Below are positions 1 to 12,205 of a stretch of DNA of 64,000 nt, in pieces. The stretch spans positions 433,831 through 497,830 of the forward strand of contig VSDK01022183.1 of assembly GCA_009767595.1 (NCBI GenBank), written 5' to 3'. The position numbers and the translations under genes are program-made. Under the pieces are notes generated by a model, which did not search any database, was not told the DNA's origin, and saw only the letters and a program-made list of their open reading frames with translations. The stretch is from Symbiodinium kawagutii. Its lineage: Eukaryota > Sar > Dinophyceae > Suessiales > Symbiodiniaceae. Numbering within the stretch: position 1 is the first letter of the stretch; each line of letters begins with the position of its first letter.

Positions 1-1563
1 ATTCATTGATGCATTGATTGTGTTTAATAAGCCCTTGATGATGGAGCTATTAAGAGCTTATTGACCACATCTATTCCTGGCACAAGGAGTGTGGTTGACA
101 GGGCCTTGATCTCAACCTACTAGGAGTGGGCATTCTCATCCACTTCATGGATTCTGAATCCTGACACACTCATGCTTTGCTGGAAATCTTTGCATTATGC
201 ATCTTGGGTTCGCATCTTGACTCATAAATATATACCATGTATACGCTCTATTCTTATTGTGGGTGACAGGAATCAATCTATTCTTTGATTAGCGATCGTT
301 TTCATACTTGTTGGCATTGTCGCCGGTCATACACATATTTCAATCATCCGCACATATCCGCATATCACCATGTATCATCATGTATCTACATATGCTGTAA
401 ATTAATAGTCAATCCTCCAGCCAGATTGGTTATTCCTCCATGGGTTTCCAGCTTGATCAAACCTTGTCAGGCCGGAGAATCCCAATGGTGGTCCGTGGTA
501 TGTGAAGCATTTCCAGGCGCATGCAGCATGTGCCACGTCAGCGCGGGTGTGGAACCAACACTTCGATGGGGGGTGCCTGGTGTTTGAAGCACGGACACAA
601 TGGCGTTTTTCTAGTCCAAGTTCTCCTCACCATCATGGAAATAAGCCATTGTACGATTTTTCCATGGAATGATGGAAGGATCAATTGCCAGGCTTCAATT
701 CCATGGATGATGGTAGCTTTTTTTTTGGGATCGCTGTCCAACGGTTTGGGGATTGCATTCTTTCCTGAAATTGGGCAGGGTTCTCATTCCCAAAGATGAT
801 AACATGTTATTTTGCGGGGTCCAATCATAGGATAATGGATAGATATGGATAGATATCAATGATAGTTATCCATTAACATAGTCATTATCCGTGACTCATA
901 TGATTTCCACCACTGAACTCGACTCAGTCGGACCTTTCTTCACAACTGCTGAGCTTCCCGGTTTGCGCTCCTCATTCAGCCCTTGGAGGCGGTAGTGTAA
1001 TAGTTTCATTTTGGCATCCCAAGTCGACCATCATCAATCATCATGATCAGCCATCATGATCAACAGCCATCATTCACCATCATTAAGTATCAGCAATCAT
1101 TGATCGCAATTTGATCACCATAAAAAGAGTAGCTTCACCATTGATTGGCTCAAGTGATTTACCATCGTTGTCATCACCACTAACAACACTCGATGAAGCA
1201 ATCATCATCAATTGTTAGCCATCAAGTAACCATTGCTGATTGACCAATCATTCATGATATCATTGAACAACCGGCACTTGCCGTCATCGACTATTGACTA
1301 TCATCATTGTCGGCCATCATTCACTATTCCTTTATTCATTGATCACGTTAACATATGTTAACATCATGAATCACAATTCATTGTCGGTAATTCAGCATTA
1401 ACATTCACCTTCGTTAACCATCAACTTACCTTGAACCAATTTTAAATCTATTATCATTATAACAAGTTAAAATAAACAAGTTATAATCATCATTAAGCAA
1501 TGATTAATCCATCATTAACCATCATCAAAATCGTACCGGCACTACGTCGAATCATCACGGCAG
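1..1563. other. AT-rich non-coding stretch
   Basis: No coding segment is visible. From about 1020 to 1540 the DNA is dominated by degenerate ATCATCAA/CCATCATT-type simple sequence, the same texture as other presumed introns in the window. It probably belongs to an intron or 5' flank of the plus-strand exon that begins at 1564. Confidence 0.6.
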
Positions 1564-1709
1564 CACTCATCCGTGCTGTCGATCCCCATCTACCCGCCAG
1601 GCATCGCTGAATGGACAAAGCTTCCGTGCATGTCCGGAGCAGCCTCCGATGAAGCCCCTGGGAACGCAGGGTTCGGAAGGGCGGCTGGGGTGGAGCTGGG
1701 GCACGATGG
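1564..1709 (+). CDS. plus-strand exon, unknown protein
   Basis: A GC-rich island in AT-rich DNA. It follows an AG acceptor (ACGGCAG) and stops at a GTAGGT donor at 1710. The frame starting at its first base is open throughout and reads HSSVLSIPIYPPGIAEW... to ...AAGVELGHDG. Length is 146 bp, typical of an internal exon. No family is recognised; the Pro/Gly-rich start and small-residue end suggest a linker or domain edge. The codons are rich in G/C at third positions, unlike the flanks. The frame is inferred from openness and splice sites only. Confidence 0.6.
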
Positions 1710-3344
1710 GTAGGTGGCTCCATGCAGCTATAGGGGTAGGGAGCCCTTGACCCGGCGCCAGATTGGATATCGGATGGATCGATTCATATTGACTCATTGA
1801 AACAAGAGAATCAGAAATATGGATTCGTGATGATGGTCAATATGAATCCATATAGATGATTAGATCTATGCATCCCCATATCTCCAGTTGATTCTTGTTG
1901 TTAGCTTTCTTTCCAACTGGAGATCCTTTTGAGAAGGCTGCCACCAGCGGTCACCAGTGGTTCGGTGCACCAGAAATGGTGATGGGCATGCACCGAGTAA
2001 TCTCCAGACACTGCTGACCTAAAAAAAAATCCTTTGGCCATGGCCTGACTCTACGGGGCTACTCGGGGTGCTCCCGGGGTGTTGGGCCGAACTTAACAGT
2101 GGAGTGGACAACAGACAAAGACTATCATGAGTGCAGGAATGATATAATTCTTTGTTTTAATGGCGTTAATGAATGTTACAACTTGTCGCAACTACGGATA
2201 AACCTTTGGACTCGGAATTTGAAAAGTCATCAACCATTGAGTTTGTCCAACGATTGCTTAAGAATACAATGGCTATGATAACAACATTTGGTTGCTACTT
2301 AACATACTGTTGAAAGACCTAGTTGACTTGTTACAAGAACAACTCAGTGAACAAGCCACGTGGTTCGCTATGCCAGTTGTTTAAGCAAGTCACAGCAGGT
2401 CCTTCTACAAACCTTTGCGACCCCATTTCGGAAGTCGTTGTCCGAGGTTGGAGCCGTTGCCTCCCGAGTAGCAGTGGATTCAGAGCGCCATGGCATCGGA
2501 AATCTCCTCGTGATTTTGAGATCAGAAATGGAGCGATAGTTGATTAGTCATGGTTGATATCTGGCTAAACCAAATGGATCAGCCAGCTTAAACTGGCGAT
2601 CAGCTGATCCGGCTCAACTGTTAGTTGGTTATATTCCATCTTAGCTTATGGTGCTTAGTAACTAGTAATTAAGCTAGCTCATTCTGTGCTTAATAGGCTA
2701 GCTAATACTGGCTGGTGGTTTGATTGACATTTTGGATTTTCTCAGCTGTACTTGGGCTGGTTGGTTGATTTTTTGACATTCTTCAAAAGGGGTTGAAAGC
2801 GTGCAGCCAGTTTGGTAATAAGCAGTGATGGAGTGGTATGTTGAATTTCTAATATCTTTGAGATGGAATAGACCCAGCAACCACATGATTATCCCCGAGT
2901 TTTGATGAGAGAATGCCTAATTCATCATTTGCCAACGACAATCGCACAGAGTATTGAGTATTGACAGGGTGAGCTCAGATGACCCGCTTGGGTTTTCAGG
3001 CTAGTCCACCTACAACATCTATATTGAGCTGCATTTTGCGAGAAACCATATCAGGAACTCCTTTGAATGATCTCAGATGCTGGTGAACTACTCAACAGTA
3101 TGGTGCGCAAACTCGTCAACATTATCCTGAACTTCTCAATCTTACTGGGTATCTTTGGCACGCAATCTCATTGCCTTGGCTGAATCTATCTGCGTTGAAT
3201 TGATGACAGCATGAAGAAAATTGCAGCCCAGTCTCACAGAGGCGTTATTTGGTCCAGGGCATTGCGCGACCTTGCCTTCTAAATTTGAATAGCTTGTCAA
3301 ACTTCAGGGTTTGACTCTTTGAATCCTTCAATGTTCTACAAATC
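1710..3344. other. presumed intron
   Basis: No convincing exon. A short open stretch around 2430-2540 was considered and rejected. The stretch contains one copy of the family 1 short inverted-repeat element (2709-2810). The remainder is AT-rich unique sequence. Confidence 0.45.
2709..2810 (+). repeat. family 1 short inverted-repeat element (introner-like)
   Basis: Starts TGGCTGGTGGTTTGATTG. The inner motif GGTTGGTTGATTTTTTGACA leads to AAAAGGGGTTGAAAG, and the element ends GTGCAGCCAG. It shares these pieces in the same order and spacing with copies at 7727, 47803, 49012, 51812, 53060, 57190 and 62219. The ends are approximate inverted repeats of each other (TGGTTGGTGGTTT and AAACCACCAACCA in the best copies). 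This copy has diverged at its right end. Confidence 0.6.
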
Positions 3345-4770
3345 TTAAATATTATTGACATGCTTTGGCAATAGTTGAAATATTTTCACGGCCCCTCCAC
3401 AGAACACATTCCCAAAATCGTCTGGAATGAGGTCGCCCAGGGCCATGTTTGGCAGTCGCGAACCTGTGGCGTGCCATGGAAGTTTCACTCTTTTTTGAGA
3501 ACAAAAACACGTGGCTGATGTACACATTGCAACTGGAGCGAGGCTCTCTATGCCTCACAATATCTATAAGAATCTTGTTTGCCTTTGTGTTACTGTGCAG
3601 TTTCTTTTCTGAGCCGCCTTTTTTTCCAACCAACGTGTTTTACATGGTTGATTGTGGATGGAGGAGATCTCAAGACCAGCCCACGGCGACATGTTGCTGC
3701 CACTGTCGATGGTTACTTCTCCCGCTGAAGCTTTCGACAAGCAGCTTGGTTCAAAGGACAAGTGAAGGATTCAGAACTGGCTCCACAACATAGCAATCCA
3801 TAGTGGGGACCAGGAGCGTAACCATCATAAACCATCCCAACTTGTTTTTGTCCTCCCTGTTTTGGCAGGCAGAGTTATGAGGCACCACGGTTGAACATGG
3901 TCACTTTACAAGATTTTGATATTTTGCACCATGGCTGAAGTTATGTCAGTCACCTCAGCCACGAGCACAGTCTTAGTCTTAGCTGCAATTATGGGACTGT
4001 CGGCGTTCAGAAGCCACTTGAAAAGGTGGGTGTTAATCTGGACAGCATCACTTGTAGCCAGAAGTTTGACAGGGGCCGATGTTGACAGATCATGAGCAAC
4101 CAAAATTTGGAGTTGCGGTGTCAGGCTTGCAAGCAGAAAAAGACAAGCATTCTTTCAAATCCAATAGCTAATAAGTAACAATCACTTTCAGCAAAGCGCT
4201 CGTGTCCGCGAGCACTGCCACAGGCGTGCATGGCTAGAGGATTTGGTGGGTTTACAGGAATCTGACAGCAGCATTGTAGATTGCCTAGGACCAGCAGTGG
4301 AACATCATGATATGATACTATGCTAACCATTGCAGTTTCCATAGTACCAAGTTAGTTTGCCAGGTGCAGCGTGGTGATACGCCAAGATACACCATTTCGT
4401 GGTGTGCCTCCATACATTATTGTCTACCGCGAAGACCGGCAGATGTCCGAGTCAATCCGCCCCCCCAGACCCATGTGTCACAGTGCAACAAAGCAACAAT
4501 GTGGAAACAGCGCAGTTTTTTTGCGGGTGCTTTTCGTATGCGATTTCCGCAACCTGCTTCATCTCGCAGGTCAAACACTTCCATGCTATTCTCTCCGGTT
4601 CCGAAGCATGAATGATGCCAAACTTGCAAAAAATATGCCACTTCCATGGTTTGGTGGGCATTTTCAACCTGGAAGATCCACGTCTAGGGCAAAGACTGAC
4701 TCTCCCGTCGCTGGTCACGGTGGTTGATGCTGTCATAGTCAGTAGCAAAAATGTGTTGTTAACAAATTTT
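3345..4770 (-). pseudogene. possible degenerate minus-strand coding region
   Basis: Several minus-strand frames here look protein-like rather than random. About 4103-3906 reads AHDLSTSAPVKLLATSD and continues for about 60 residues. About 3480-3345 reads SRLPNMALGDLIPDDFG, and two overlapping frames run from 4770 to 4420. Each piece ends in a stop and I could not join them by splice phase. They may be exons of a small minus-strand gene or decayed remnants. No family is recognised. Composition is close to 47% GC, nearer to the minus-strand genes at 25-40 kb than to the GC-rich plus-strand exons. Confidence 0.25.
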
Positions 4771-4989
4771 AAACCACGATTCACTGTGAATTGGTCATTA
4801 GTCATTAATTTATACTAGGATAATATGAACAAATAAAATGTTATATTGAACAATAGTATTTTTTCAATGCCCATTATTCCGAGAGGAAACAATCATTTAT
4901 TTCTTTTTGTAAGTGGAGTACTGTGCCAGGTAGGCAGTGTGGCAGGGTGCATTTTGTTGTGACAGGATGCAAATCTGCCGGCAGCGATG

Positions 4990-5080
4990 AAATATTGACT
5001 ACTGCTGCAACAACGGCATTCGTCACAGCAGCAGCAGCAGCCGCAACAGCAGCAACAGCACCATTGCCAGCAAAGACAAT
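4990..5080 (+). repeat. CAG/GCA-rich tract
   Basis: An imperfect GCA/ACA run. On the plus strand it would read as an Ala/Thr-rich peptide (TTAATTAFVTAAAAAATAA), on the minus strand as a Cys-rich run. It may be part of an exon, but no donor or acceptor is clear, so only the low-complexity tract is reported. Confidence 0.5.
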
Positions 5081-5700
5081 TCAAAAATAAATTGCAGATT
5101 TCGACCCACCGATTAGTCAATGTCAGTGATTGCAAAAGCCAGGTCAATGCATTACATAGTGAGAGCTTTTATCGGATGTAATGGATGCAGAAACAATGTG
5201 AAACGATAGGGGACTCACAAACTGACCCATTGTACTGCCTGAAACCATGAATATGGACCTTGCTTCATATAATTAGCCAATACTGTTTAGTGTTGTGATT
5301 ATTACTCATGTGTGTTTTTAGCGCAAAACTATGTAAAGCGATAGGGTCCCCACCAAAAACCGATACCCTTTGATTTTGGTACTGGCCTCCAACAATAGGT
5401 TTTGACAACGGCTCATATAAGTTCACCTTTTCATGTTTTTTCTCTCAGAAATGCTGAGGTATTTTGGAGCTAGGACAACATTATCATCGCCAAACATAAA
5501 GTATATCACACACTACCGAGCCTCTTGATCGGTTGTTATCGTACGCCAACCAAAGGATGATTCAAAAAACATATCAAACAAATCTACAGTGTTGCCTTAA
5601 AAGAGCAGAATCATAGACAATAATGGTTATTACTGATGTATTATCATGGTAGCCAAGTAAGGAATGTCTACCACCGGTGACTGTCCCTGGGTCCATCCAG

Positions 5701-5820
5701 GGTCCTGTCCGCTGGTGGACGACCCGCCGCATCCGCAGGGCCCCCGCTGCAACGTCGCTTCGCCATGGCAGAGGCGAATCGGCCGCGAGCGGCCACGGGG
5801 GGAAGGGATGAGATGCTGAA
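5701..5820 (+). CDS. plus-strand exon, unknown protein
   Basis: A GC-rich 120-bp island between a GTCCATCCAG acceptor and a GTAACG donor. The chosen frame, phase 1 after the acceptor, reads VLSAGGRPAASAGPPLQRRF, then MAEANRPRAATGGRDEMLK up to the donor. The exon is rich in Ala, Arg and Gly and looks like a disordered linker. Another frame is also mostly open, so the reading is inferred from its compatibility with both splice sites. No domain is recognised. Confidence 0.55.
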
Positions 5821-5839
5821 GTAACGATTCCATCGTTAG

Positions 5840-6230
5840 CGATTAACCAATCAGTAATAGCTGGTTAATGGTTATATAGTTACTATAAATGGTTAATGGT
5901 TAATGGTTAATGATAACCAATAAATCATGAACCAACCAATAATGGTTGCTAATAGCTGGTTAATGGTTGATTAGCTGGTTAATGGTTATATAGTTACTAT
6001 AAATGGTTAATGGTTAATGGTTAATGATAACCAATAAACCAGCCATCATTAACCAACCAATAATAGTTGCTAATAGCTGGTTAATGGTTGAATAGCTGGT
6101 TAATGGTTAATTAATTACTATACATGGTTAATGGTTAATGGTTAATGATAACCAATAAACCAGCCATCATTAACCAACCAATAATAGTTACTAATAGCTG
6201 GTTAATGGTTGATTAGCTGGTTGATTGATT
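5840..6230 (+). repeat. tandem repeat, three units of about 114-121 bp
   Basis: The phrase CTGGTTAATGGTTATATAG recurs at 5861 and 5975, and in diverged form at 6096. Each copy is followed by TTACTATAAATGG, three TTAATGG steps and TGATAACCAATAAA. The units are themselves built of TTAATGG heptamers. The stretch lies in the intron downstream of the exon at 5701. Confidence 0.75.
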
Positions 6231-6304
6231 GATTGATCATTAACCAATAACCAGTAACTAAAAACTAATTTGCTATAATCAACCAATAATGGCTGGTTAA
6301 TGAT

Positions 6305-6443
6305 TAATGGCTACCCAGGATTAATAAACCCCTGGTTGATGAATAGGGGGTATCCCTTAAAAGTTAAAAGCTTTGGTTTCCCATTAGAATGGTAACCCCC
6401 CCAATCAATAAACCTAGGGTTTATTAATCCTGGGTAGCCATTA
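6305..6443. mobile_element. MITE-like element with perfect 27-bp inverted repeats
   Basis: The left arm 6305-6331 (begins TAATGGCTACCCAGGATTAA) is the exact reverse complement of the right arm 6417-6443. The 85-bp loop holds a second, imper­fect pair (GGTTGATGAATAGGGGGTA and its partner), so the whole unit can fold into a long hairpin. It carries no coding sequence. A partial relative with the same CCCTGGGTAGCCATTA end is at about 45065-45082. Confidence 0.75.
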
Positions 6444-6500
6444 CTGATAGAGGATAGTAACTAATAACTAACAATTACAGGGAATGTACCAGCTATACCT

Positions 6501-6614
6501 GGCTATGAGTCAATATTGACCAACCAACTAATTCGGACAATGACCAACCAATAATACCGGAAAGCAATGGTTAACGGTGGGGGAACCAGGGGTACAGGGT
6601 TTTGATCCACAGCC
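6501..6614 (-). repeat. family 2 short inverted-repeat element
   Basis: Runs from GGCTATGAGTCAATATTGAC to GGGTTTTGATCCACAGCC and contains AACGGTGGGGGAACCAGGGG. The same modules in the same order are at 50731-50852, and in opposite orientation at 23110-23226 and 56411-56525. The ends, GGCTRTGGGTCAA and TTGACCCAYAGCC, are inverted repeats. Confidence 0.65.
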
Positions 6615-6899
6615 TAACTGGCAATTGATTATCAATGACGGATGACAAAGCATTAGTTTATCATTAGTAACCCTGATCAGTTATTGGCCTAGCAACACTG
6701 ATCAATGACTAGCCATTGGTAACATTAGTAATCAATAATTACCAATGGTGAACCATTGGTCATTGACCATGGGTTAATCAATACCTAATGATTGATCATC
6801 CATGACTAATGATTAATCATAAGTTAATCATTAGTTAATCATTAAGTGATGCTGAATAAGAAGTTGCTGATCAATGACTAATCATTGGTTAATCATTTT

Positions 6900-7720
6900 T
6901 GTAAATCATGGATTTTTGTAAATCCTGGTTGATGATTAGATAGCCACACATATGTGTACTGTTTTCTGAATTTTGTACAACTGTTGGATGGTTTCAGGTT
7001 TGGATATGGAAGGGACAAATGGAAAATGATCATCACAGATTTCCACTTTAGCCGGGGGATCTTAGATTCACCCCGCACCCAGTTCACGCTTTCCAGAATC
7101 CAGAACACCAAAGTCTCATGTGGGAGGGTTTATGACTTCTCCCAACTCAATTTGTGTGTAGCATTCCAAGATTCAACGGCCAAGTCAGTTGATCAAAAGC
7201 TTTCGCACCTTTGTTGGGAAGCTTGAAAAACTACGACAGCAACTTTTTGGGGGGTGGATCTTGGAGGACTTAACCCTGACATGCCGTATTGTTGTTGGGT
7301 CAAATGCAAACCCAAGTAAATCGGTGACTATTATCCAAAGGCGAGTTCAACCTGGGTCATTTTACCGGTATATGTTGGTAAATATACTACACATGCACCA
7401 CTATTGTTGGTAGTTATCTCTCTTATCAACCACCTATTAACCATTTATTGACCATTTAATCAGCCCTTATAAGCCACCGTTACCGATGATCACCCATGCA
7501 TGGTTGGCAACGATCCCTGACACATCTTGGGGACGGTGCGAGGTCTCGAACGATGTGCCGTCCGGACTTCCTGCTGGCATCTCAGCGGGGTCGTGGTTGA
7601 TCATGGCTGATGATACGGGATAAGAATCGCTTGCTGGTTGGTGGTTTTTAGCAAGTTTTTATAGGGGATTATATTTGTTGGTTGATGATAGGGGGAAATA
7701 ATCAATAATTATGGTTAAAC
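6900..7720. other. presumed intron
   Basis: No supported exon. A small GC-richer island at about 7515-7600 could be coding on either strand, but no frame with two splice sites stands out. A half-copy of family 1 (CTGGTTGGTGGTTTTTAGC) lies at about 7634. Confidence 0.35.
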
Positions 7721-7726
7721 AACTAC

Positions 7727-7836
7727 TAGTTTGTGGTTTTTAACATGTAGAATGTACATCTATATTCCATTAGATTCCCGAGTCTGGATGTTTGGTTGAG
7801 TAGCTAACTTTTCTCTGAGGGGTTCAAAGCAACCAG
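7727..7836 (+). repeat. family 1 element, diverged
   Basis: Contains AGTTTGTGGTTTTTAACA at the left, TTTGGTTGAGTAGCTAACTT inside and GAGGGGTTCAAAGCAACCAG at the right, matching the module order of the 49012 copy. It ends 50 bp before the acceptor of the exon at 7886. Confidence 0.5.
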
Positions 7837-7885
7837 GCTAGTCATCAAAGCTGGGCATGACAAGGGAAATCATCTGGTATACCAG

Positions 7886-8156
7886 GATAGCCTACCCCAT
7901 GGCAGCCAAGAACTTCTAGCACCATGCGTCCATGCTATCACCAGTCCTGGTGACGCCCCTGTCCTGGTGGAAGTTGTGGCGGTCCTTGGGTTGGCGCCGC
8001 CAAGGGACCCATGCCTCGGGGTGAGGCGGGCGCCCAACCTGGCACGAACACGCCCCGAGGACGCCACGCGGCTTGGAGCCGCTGCCCAGCGCATGCTGCA
8101 GATCGAGGAGCGGCGCAACGGGCCGTGGAACATCCATGGAACATCCCATGTACCAA
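7886..8156 (+). CDS. plus-strand exon, possible armadillo/HEAT-like segment
   Basis: The longest clear plus-strand exon: 271 bp between acceptor GGTATACCAG and donor GTATGT. The frame is open from the first base. It reads DSLPHGSQELLAPCVHAI, then PGDAPVLVEVVAVLGLAP, an Arg/Pro-rich stretch and AAAQRMLQIEERRNGPW. The ELLAPCVHAI...VLVEVVAVLG part has the small/hydrophobic spacing of an armadillo-type helix pair, and kinesin-associated protein 3 came to mind. That is only an impression. It ends in phase 1. The family is uncertain but the exon itself is well supported. Confidence 0.65.
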
Positions 8157-10649
8157 GTATGTGAGCAAAATGAGTGTGAATTATGATGTATTAGGATGTG
8201 CCTGATAAATGTACAAAGTTGGTGAATGATATATGTTCTGCATGGTATAGCCAGCCCATGCACAGGATGCATCTGCCAGAGAAGAGGCCATCAGCACCGT
8301 TTTCAAGGCCTGGTGAGGGGCTCAAGCGACCAAGTTGAGTCTGACGATAGTCCGAGTCCATGTGGTTCGTTTCCTCAAAAAAAGATCCATTTGGTGGCTG
8401 GTGGCTTCGGGTACCCCTGTTTATGGAGCCGTAGATCAAATAGATTGGGAGTAGGATATATATGTCGCTGGGTGTTTCATGAGGCTACTTTATCTAGCTA
8501 GCATACTAGGAGCAGTAGAAGGAGGCATCAAGATTTGCCACTTGTATTGTGGCCTTGGGGTAGTACTCCCTGCTATATTTGTTAAGTACATGGGATTGCA
8601 GTAGCTCAGTATGCCAGTCCCACCCTTGAGCCGGGCGATTTGGTGTCTCTGGACCATTGGTTGTTACATGTCCCGACGCAAACTCATGACTCATGGCTTC
8701 AATCCCAATATCACTGGAAGCAGAGTCAGCTATCAACTTCTATGGACTTATTCTCAGATCGACGTTCTTTATCATGCCTTATTGCAATCCGTGAAACCGC
8801 AACTCTCATCAATTGAGTAACCAATGGGCAGAGTTATGTTCATGACATGGACATAAAGATTTTACTTTTGATTCAGGGCGCGAGAATGATTCAGGGCGCG
8901 AAAAACAACACATCATACGGGGGTGTGTTACTTCTACGTGAACTTAACATAGCGGGCTGAAAAGCCTGACTGAACACCCGCAAAACAATTGCGGTTGAAA
9001 AGAATTCATATCAGAGTGCTGGAAAGCAAAGGCTGTAAAGCATGTTGATGAAAAACAGTGAGTGTTGAAAAGCAAAACCTGAAAAGCAGATTGTAGACAA
9101 AAGCAATGCTGAAAAGTAAAAGCCGATAGTTTATGCTGAGATCATTCGCCGAGCAATATGTCAGAAGATATATCAGATAACATGTTGCCGAAATATGTTG
9201 GAAGATATTCAGAATTTCAAGAAAAACGTTTGCGACATTTGCTTACAAACTAACATTTAAAATCAAACCCAACAAGTTAGCGAAGATAGGAACACATGTT
9301 AAAAAAATACAAAAATGTTTGTAACAAGGTTACGTAGGTTTCTGTCCAAGTTCATTGTAGCTTTGAAGCATCAAACTTAATTGATACGTAGTTCTGAATC
9401 AAACAACACATGATAGAAAAATGATTGACAGAATGGCCGAATTTACCTCACATTTCTTTGTTTGCCTTTATCACTGCATCGGCGCATCAGATATTTACTT
9501 AAGCGCAAATGAACCGGGGCAAAATGATTTGGATACCATGCCAGGAGGTATGATCTGCAAAATGTGTCAAGAAAAAATGCTAGCAAAATAACGCAACACA
9601 TGTGAGAAAACATGTCAACAGATGTCAGAAGGTATGGAACAATTGAACCAGTAAATCAATTCAAAGCCACTTTGCCACGTTTGTTTTTTTATGGCGTGGC
9701 GTCCGCTAAAGAATCCATGGTATTCAGTCAGCAATTCGGATATGTCTTGATTTAAGCCTTCATTTTGATAAAACAAGCCCCACAATTTTTACGTTGATAC
9801 CGGGCTGTTTTTGAGGGAACAAATGCAAAGTATGAGAATATCGCCGAAGCTTGCCGCTAGTAGACAAATAGCTTTGAGTCATTAATGATTTTGGACGCCG
9901 GAGGTGTGAAACAAGAGCTGCAAATAGAAACAGCAAACATATCACATCCATTGCTCTGTTGAAACAATGTTAATGTTCACATCGTATTTAAACACCCTTA
10001 AGCAGAGTTGTCAGTCCTTTTCCGGCATTTAGGAAAATATTCCTATTGTAATTGCAGTTAGTCAGCAGTTTCTTCTCACTTATTTACAACTGGTATTCAT
10101 ATTTTACCATCCGCATTCCAAATATAGTCATGAATATTCCAATTTTTAGTATTAGTATTCCTCGTTTAAAATCTCTCTTTCCAGCGCCATCTCGTTTACA
10201 ATCAGCGGTCCCAATTTTTACCAGAAATGTTTCTTAATTTACCACTGGTGTTCGTCATTCACCATTACCATTCCGAATTTATCCTTTTGCGAACTTCCTT
10301 TCCTCTATAGAACCGGTGGTGTCGACGCCGCTCTCTTTGTCCATTTTATGGATTTTCGAAGTTGAACAAAGGGGTCAGGGGCTGCCATGCTGATCCAGTG
10401 TTGCCCCAGTCTTGAAAACCAAGATACTGGGTACACGCTGCGTGCCGTCAGGGTTCGGTAATGATTTTGACTACTTTATCAACAACTTTTGCATTCTTAT
10501 GTTTTAGTCTACTTTCATTTGCACTGTGCGCCGTCAGGTAAATCGAACGTATCCATTTCATCTTCCCATCTATCCGCTACCCTTCAGAAACCCTTGTTCC
10601 ATGGGGATCAGCTTCGCAAGAGATAAATTTACATTGACTGCGTTCAGGT

Positions 10650-11273
10650 TGTTGGGCCTAAGTTGGGGTGGTATTGGGCCTAAATTGGGGTATGTTGGGT
10701 CTCTTGCAGCTTGGGGAAGGCTAATTATGGCGCTTGCGGGAAGCATGGACGGAAGATGTGCCCGTCCATGCTTCACATGTTGCAAGGTTTCGCCGAAGTT
10801 GGGCCTAAGTCGGGCCTAAGTTGGGCTGGTATAGGGCCTAAGTTGGGGTATGTTGGGTCTCTTGCAGCTTGGGGAAGGCTAATTATGGCGCTTGCGGGAA
10901 GCATGGACGGAAGATGTGCCCGTCCATGCTTCACATGTTGCAAGGTTTCGCCGAAGTTGGGCCTAAGTCGGGCCTAAGTTGGGCTGGTATAGGGCCTAAG
11001 TTGGGGTATGTTGGGTCTCTTGCAGCTTGGGGAAGGCTTATTTAGGGGCTTGCGGGAAGCATGGACGGAAGATGTGCCCGTCCATGCTTCACATGTTGCA
11101 AGGTTTCGCCGAAGTTGGGCCTAAGTTGGGCTGGTATTGGGCCTAAGTTGGGGTATGTTGGGTCTCTTGCAGCTTGGGGAAGGCTAATTATGGCGCTTGC
11201 GGGAAGCATGGACGGAAGATGTGCCCGTCCATGCTTCACATGTTGCAAGGTTTCGCCGAAGTTGGGCCTAAGT
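10650..11273 (+). repeat. tandem repeat, 158-bp unit with a hairpin
   Basis: The phrase GGGGTATGTTGGGTCTCTTG starts at 10687, 10845, 11003 and 11150, giving periods of 158, 158 and 147. The short unit lacks one 11-bp GGGCCTAAGTC step. Every unit carries GAAGCATGGACGG, a nine-base loop and CCGTCCATGCTTC, a perfect 13-bp stem. Units are nearly identical, so the array is young or homogenised. It runs straight into the assembly gap and may continue inside it. Confidence 0.9.
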
Positions 11274-12205
11274 NNNNNNNNNNNNNNNNNNNNNNNNNNN
11301 NNNNNNNNNNNNNNNNNNNNNNNNNNNNNNNNNNNNNNNNNNNNNNNNNNNNNNNNNNNNNNNNNNNNNNNNNNNNNNNNNNNNNNNNNNNNNNNNNNNN
11401 NNNNNNNNNNNNNNNNNNNNNNNNNNNNNNNNNNNNNNNNNNNNNNNNNNNNNNNNNNNNNNNNNNNNNNNNNNNNNNNNNNNNNNNNNNNNNNNNNNNN
11501 NNNNNNNNNNNNNNNNNNNNNNNNNNNNNNNNNNNNNNNNNNNNNNNNNNNNNNNNNNNNNNNNNNNNNNNNNNNNNNNNNNNNNNNNNNNNNNNNNNNN
11601 NNNNNNNNNNNNNNNNNNNNNNNNNNNNNNNNNNNNNNNNNNNNNNNNNNNNNNNNNNNNNNNNNNNNNNNNNNNNNNNNNNNNNNNNNNNNNNNNNNNN
11701 NNNNNNNNNNNNNNNNNNNNNNNNNNNNNNNNNNNNNNNNNNNNNNNNNNNNNNNNNNNNNNNNNNNNNNNNNNNNNNNNNNNNNNNNNNNNNNNNNNNN
11801 NNNNNNNNNNNNNNNNNNNNNNNNNNNNNNNNNNNNNNNNNNNNNNNNNNNNNNNNNNNNNNNNNNNNNNNNNNNNNNNNNNNNNNNNNNNNNNNNNNNN
11901 NNNNNNNNNNNNNNNNNNNNNNNNNNNNNNNNNNNNNNNNNNNNNNNNNNNNNNNNNNNNNNNNNNNNNNNNNNNNNNNNNNNNNNNNNNNNNNNNNNNN
12001 NNNNNNNNNNNNNNNNNNNNNNNNNNNNNNNNNNNNNNNNNNNNNNNNNNNNNNNNNNNNNNNNNNNNNNNNNNNNNNNNNNNNNNNNNNNNNNNNNNNN
12101 NNNNNNNNNNNNNNNNNNNNNNNNNNNNNNNNNNNNNNNNNNNNNNNNNNNNNNNNNNNNNNNNNNNNNNNNNNNNNNNNNNNNNNNNNNNNNNNNNNNN
12201 NNNNN
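11274..12205. other. assembly gap
   Basis: 932 consecutive N. It begins within a unit of the 158-bp array, so collapsed tandem repeats are the likely cause. Any open frame running across it is meaningless. Confidence 0.99.

Noticed and set aside
1140..1160. ATTGGCTCAAG resembling the end of the dinoflagellate spliced leader
   Set aside because: Only the last 10-11 bases match and no leader body precedes it; likely chance.
2430..2547. Possible plus-strand exon (SEVVVRGWSRCLPSSSG)
   Set aside because: GC slightly raised but no convincing acceptor-donor pair.
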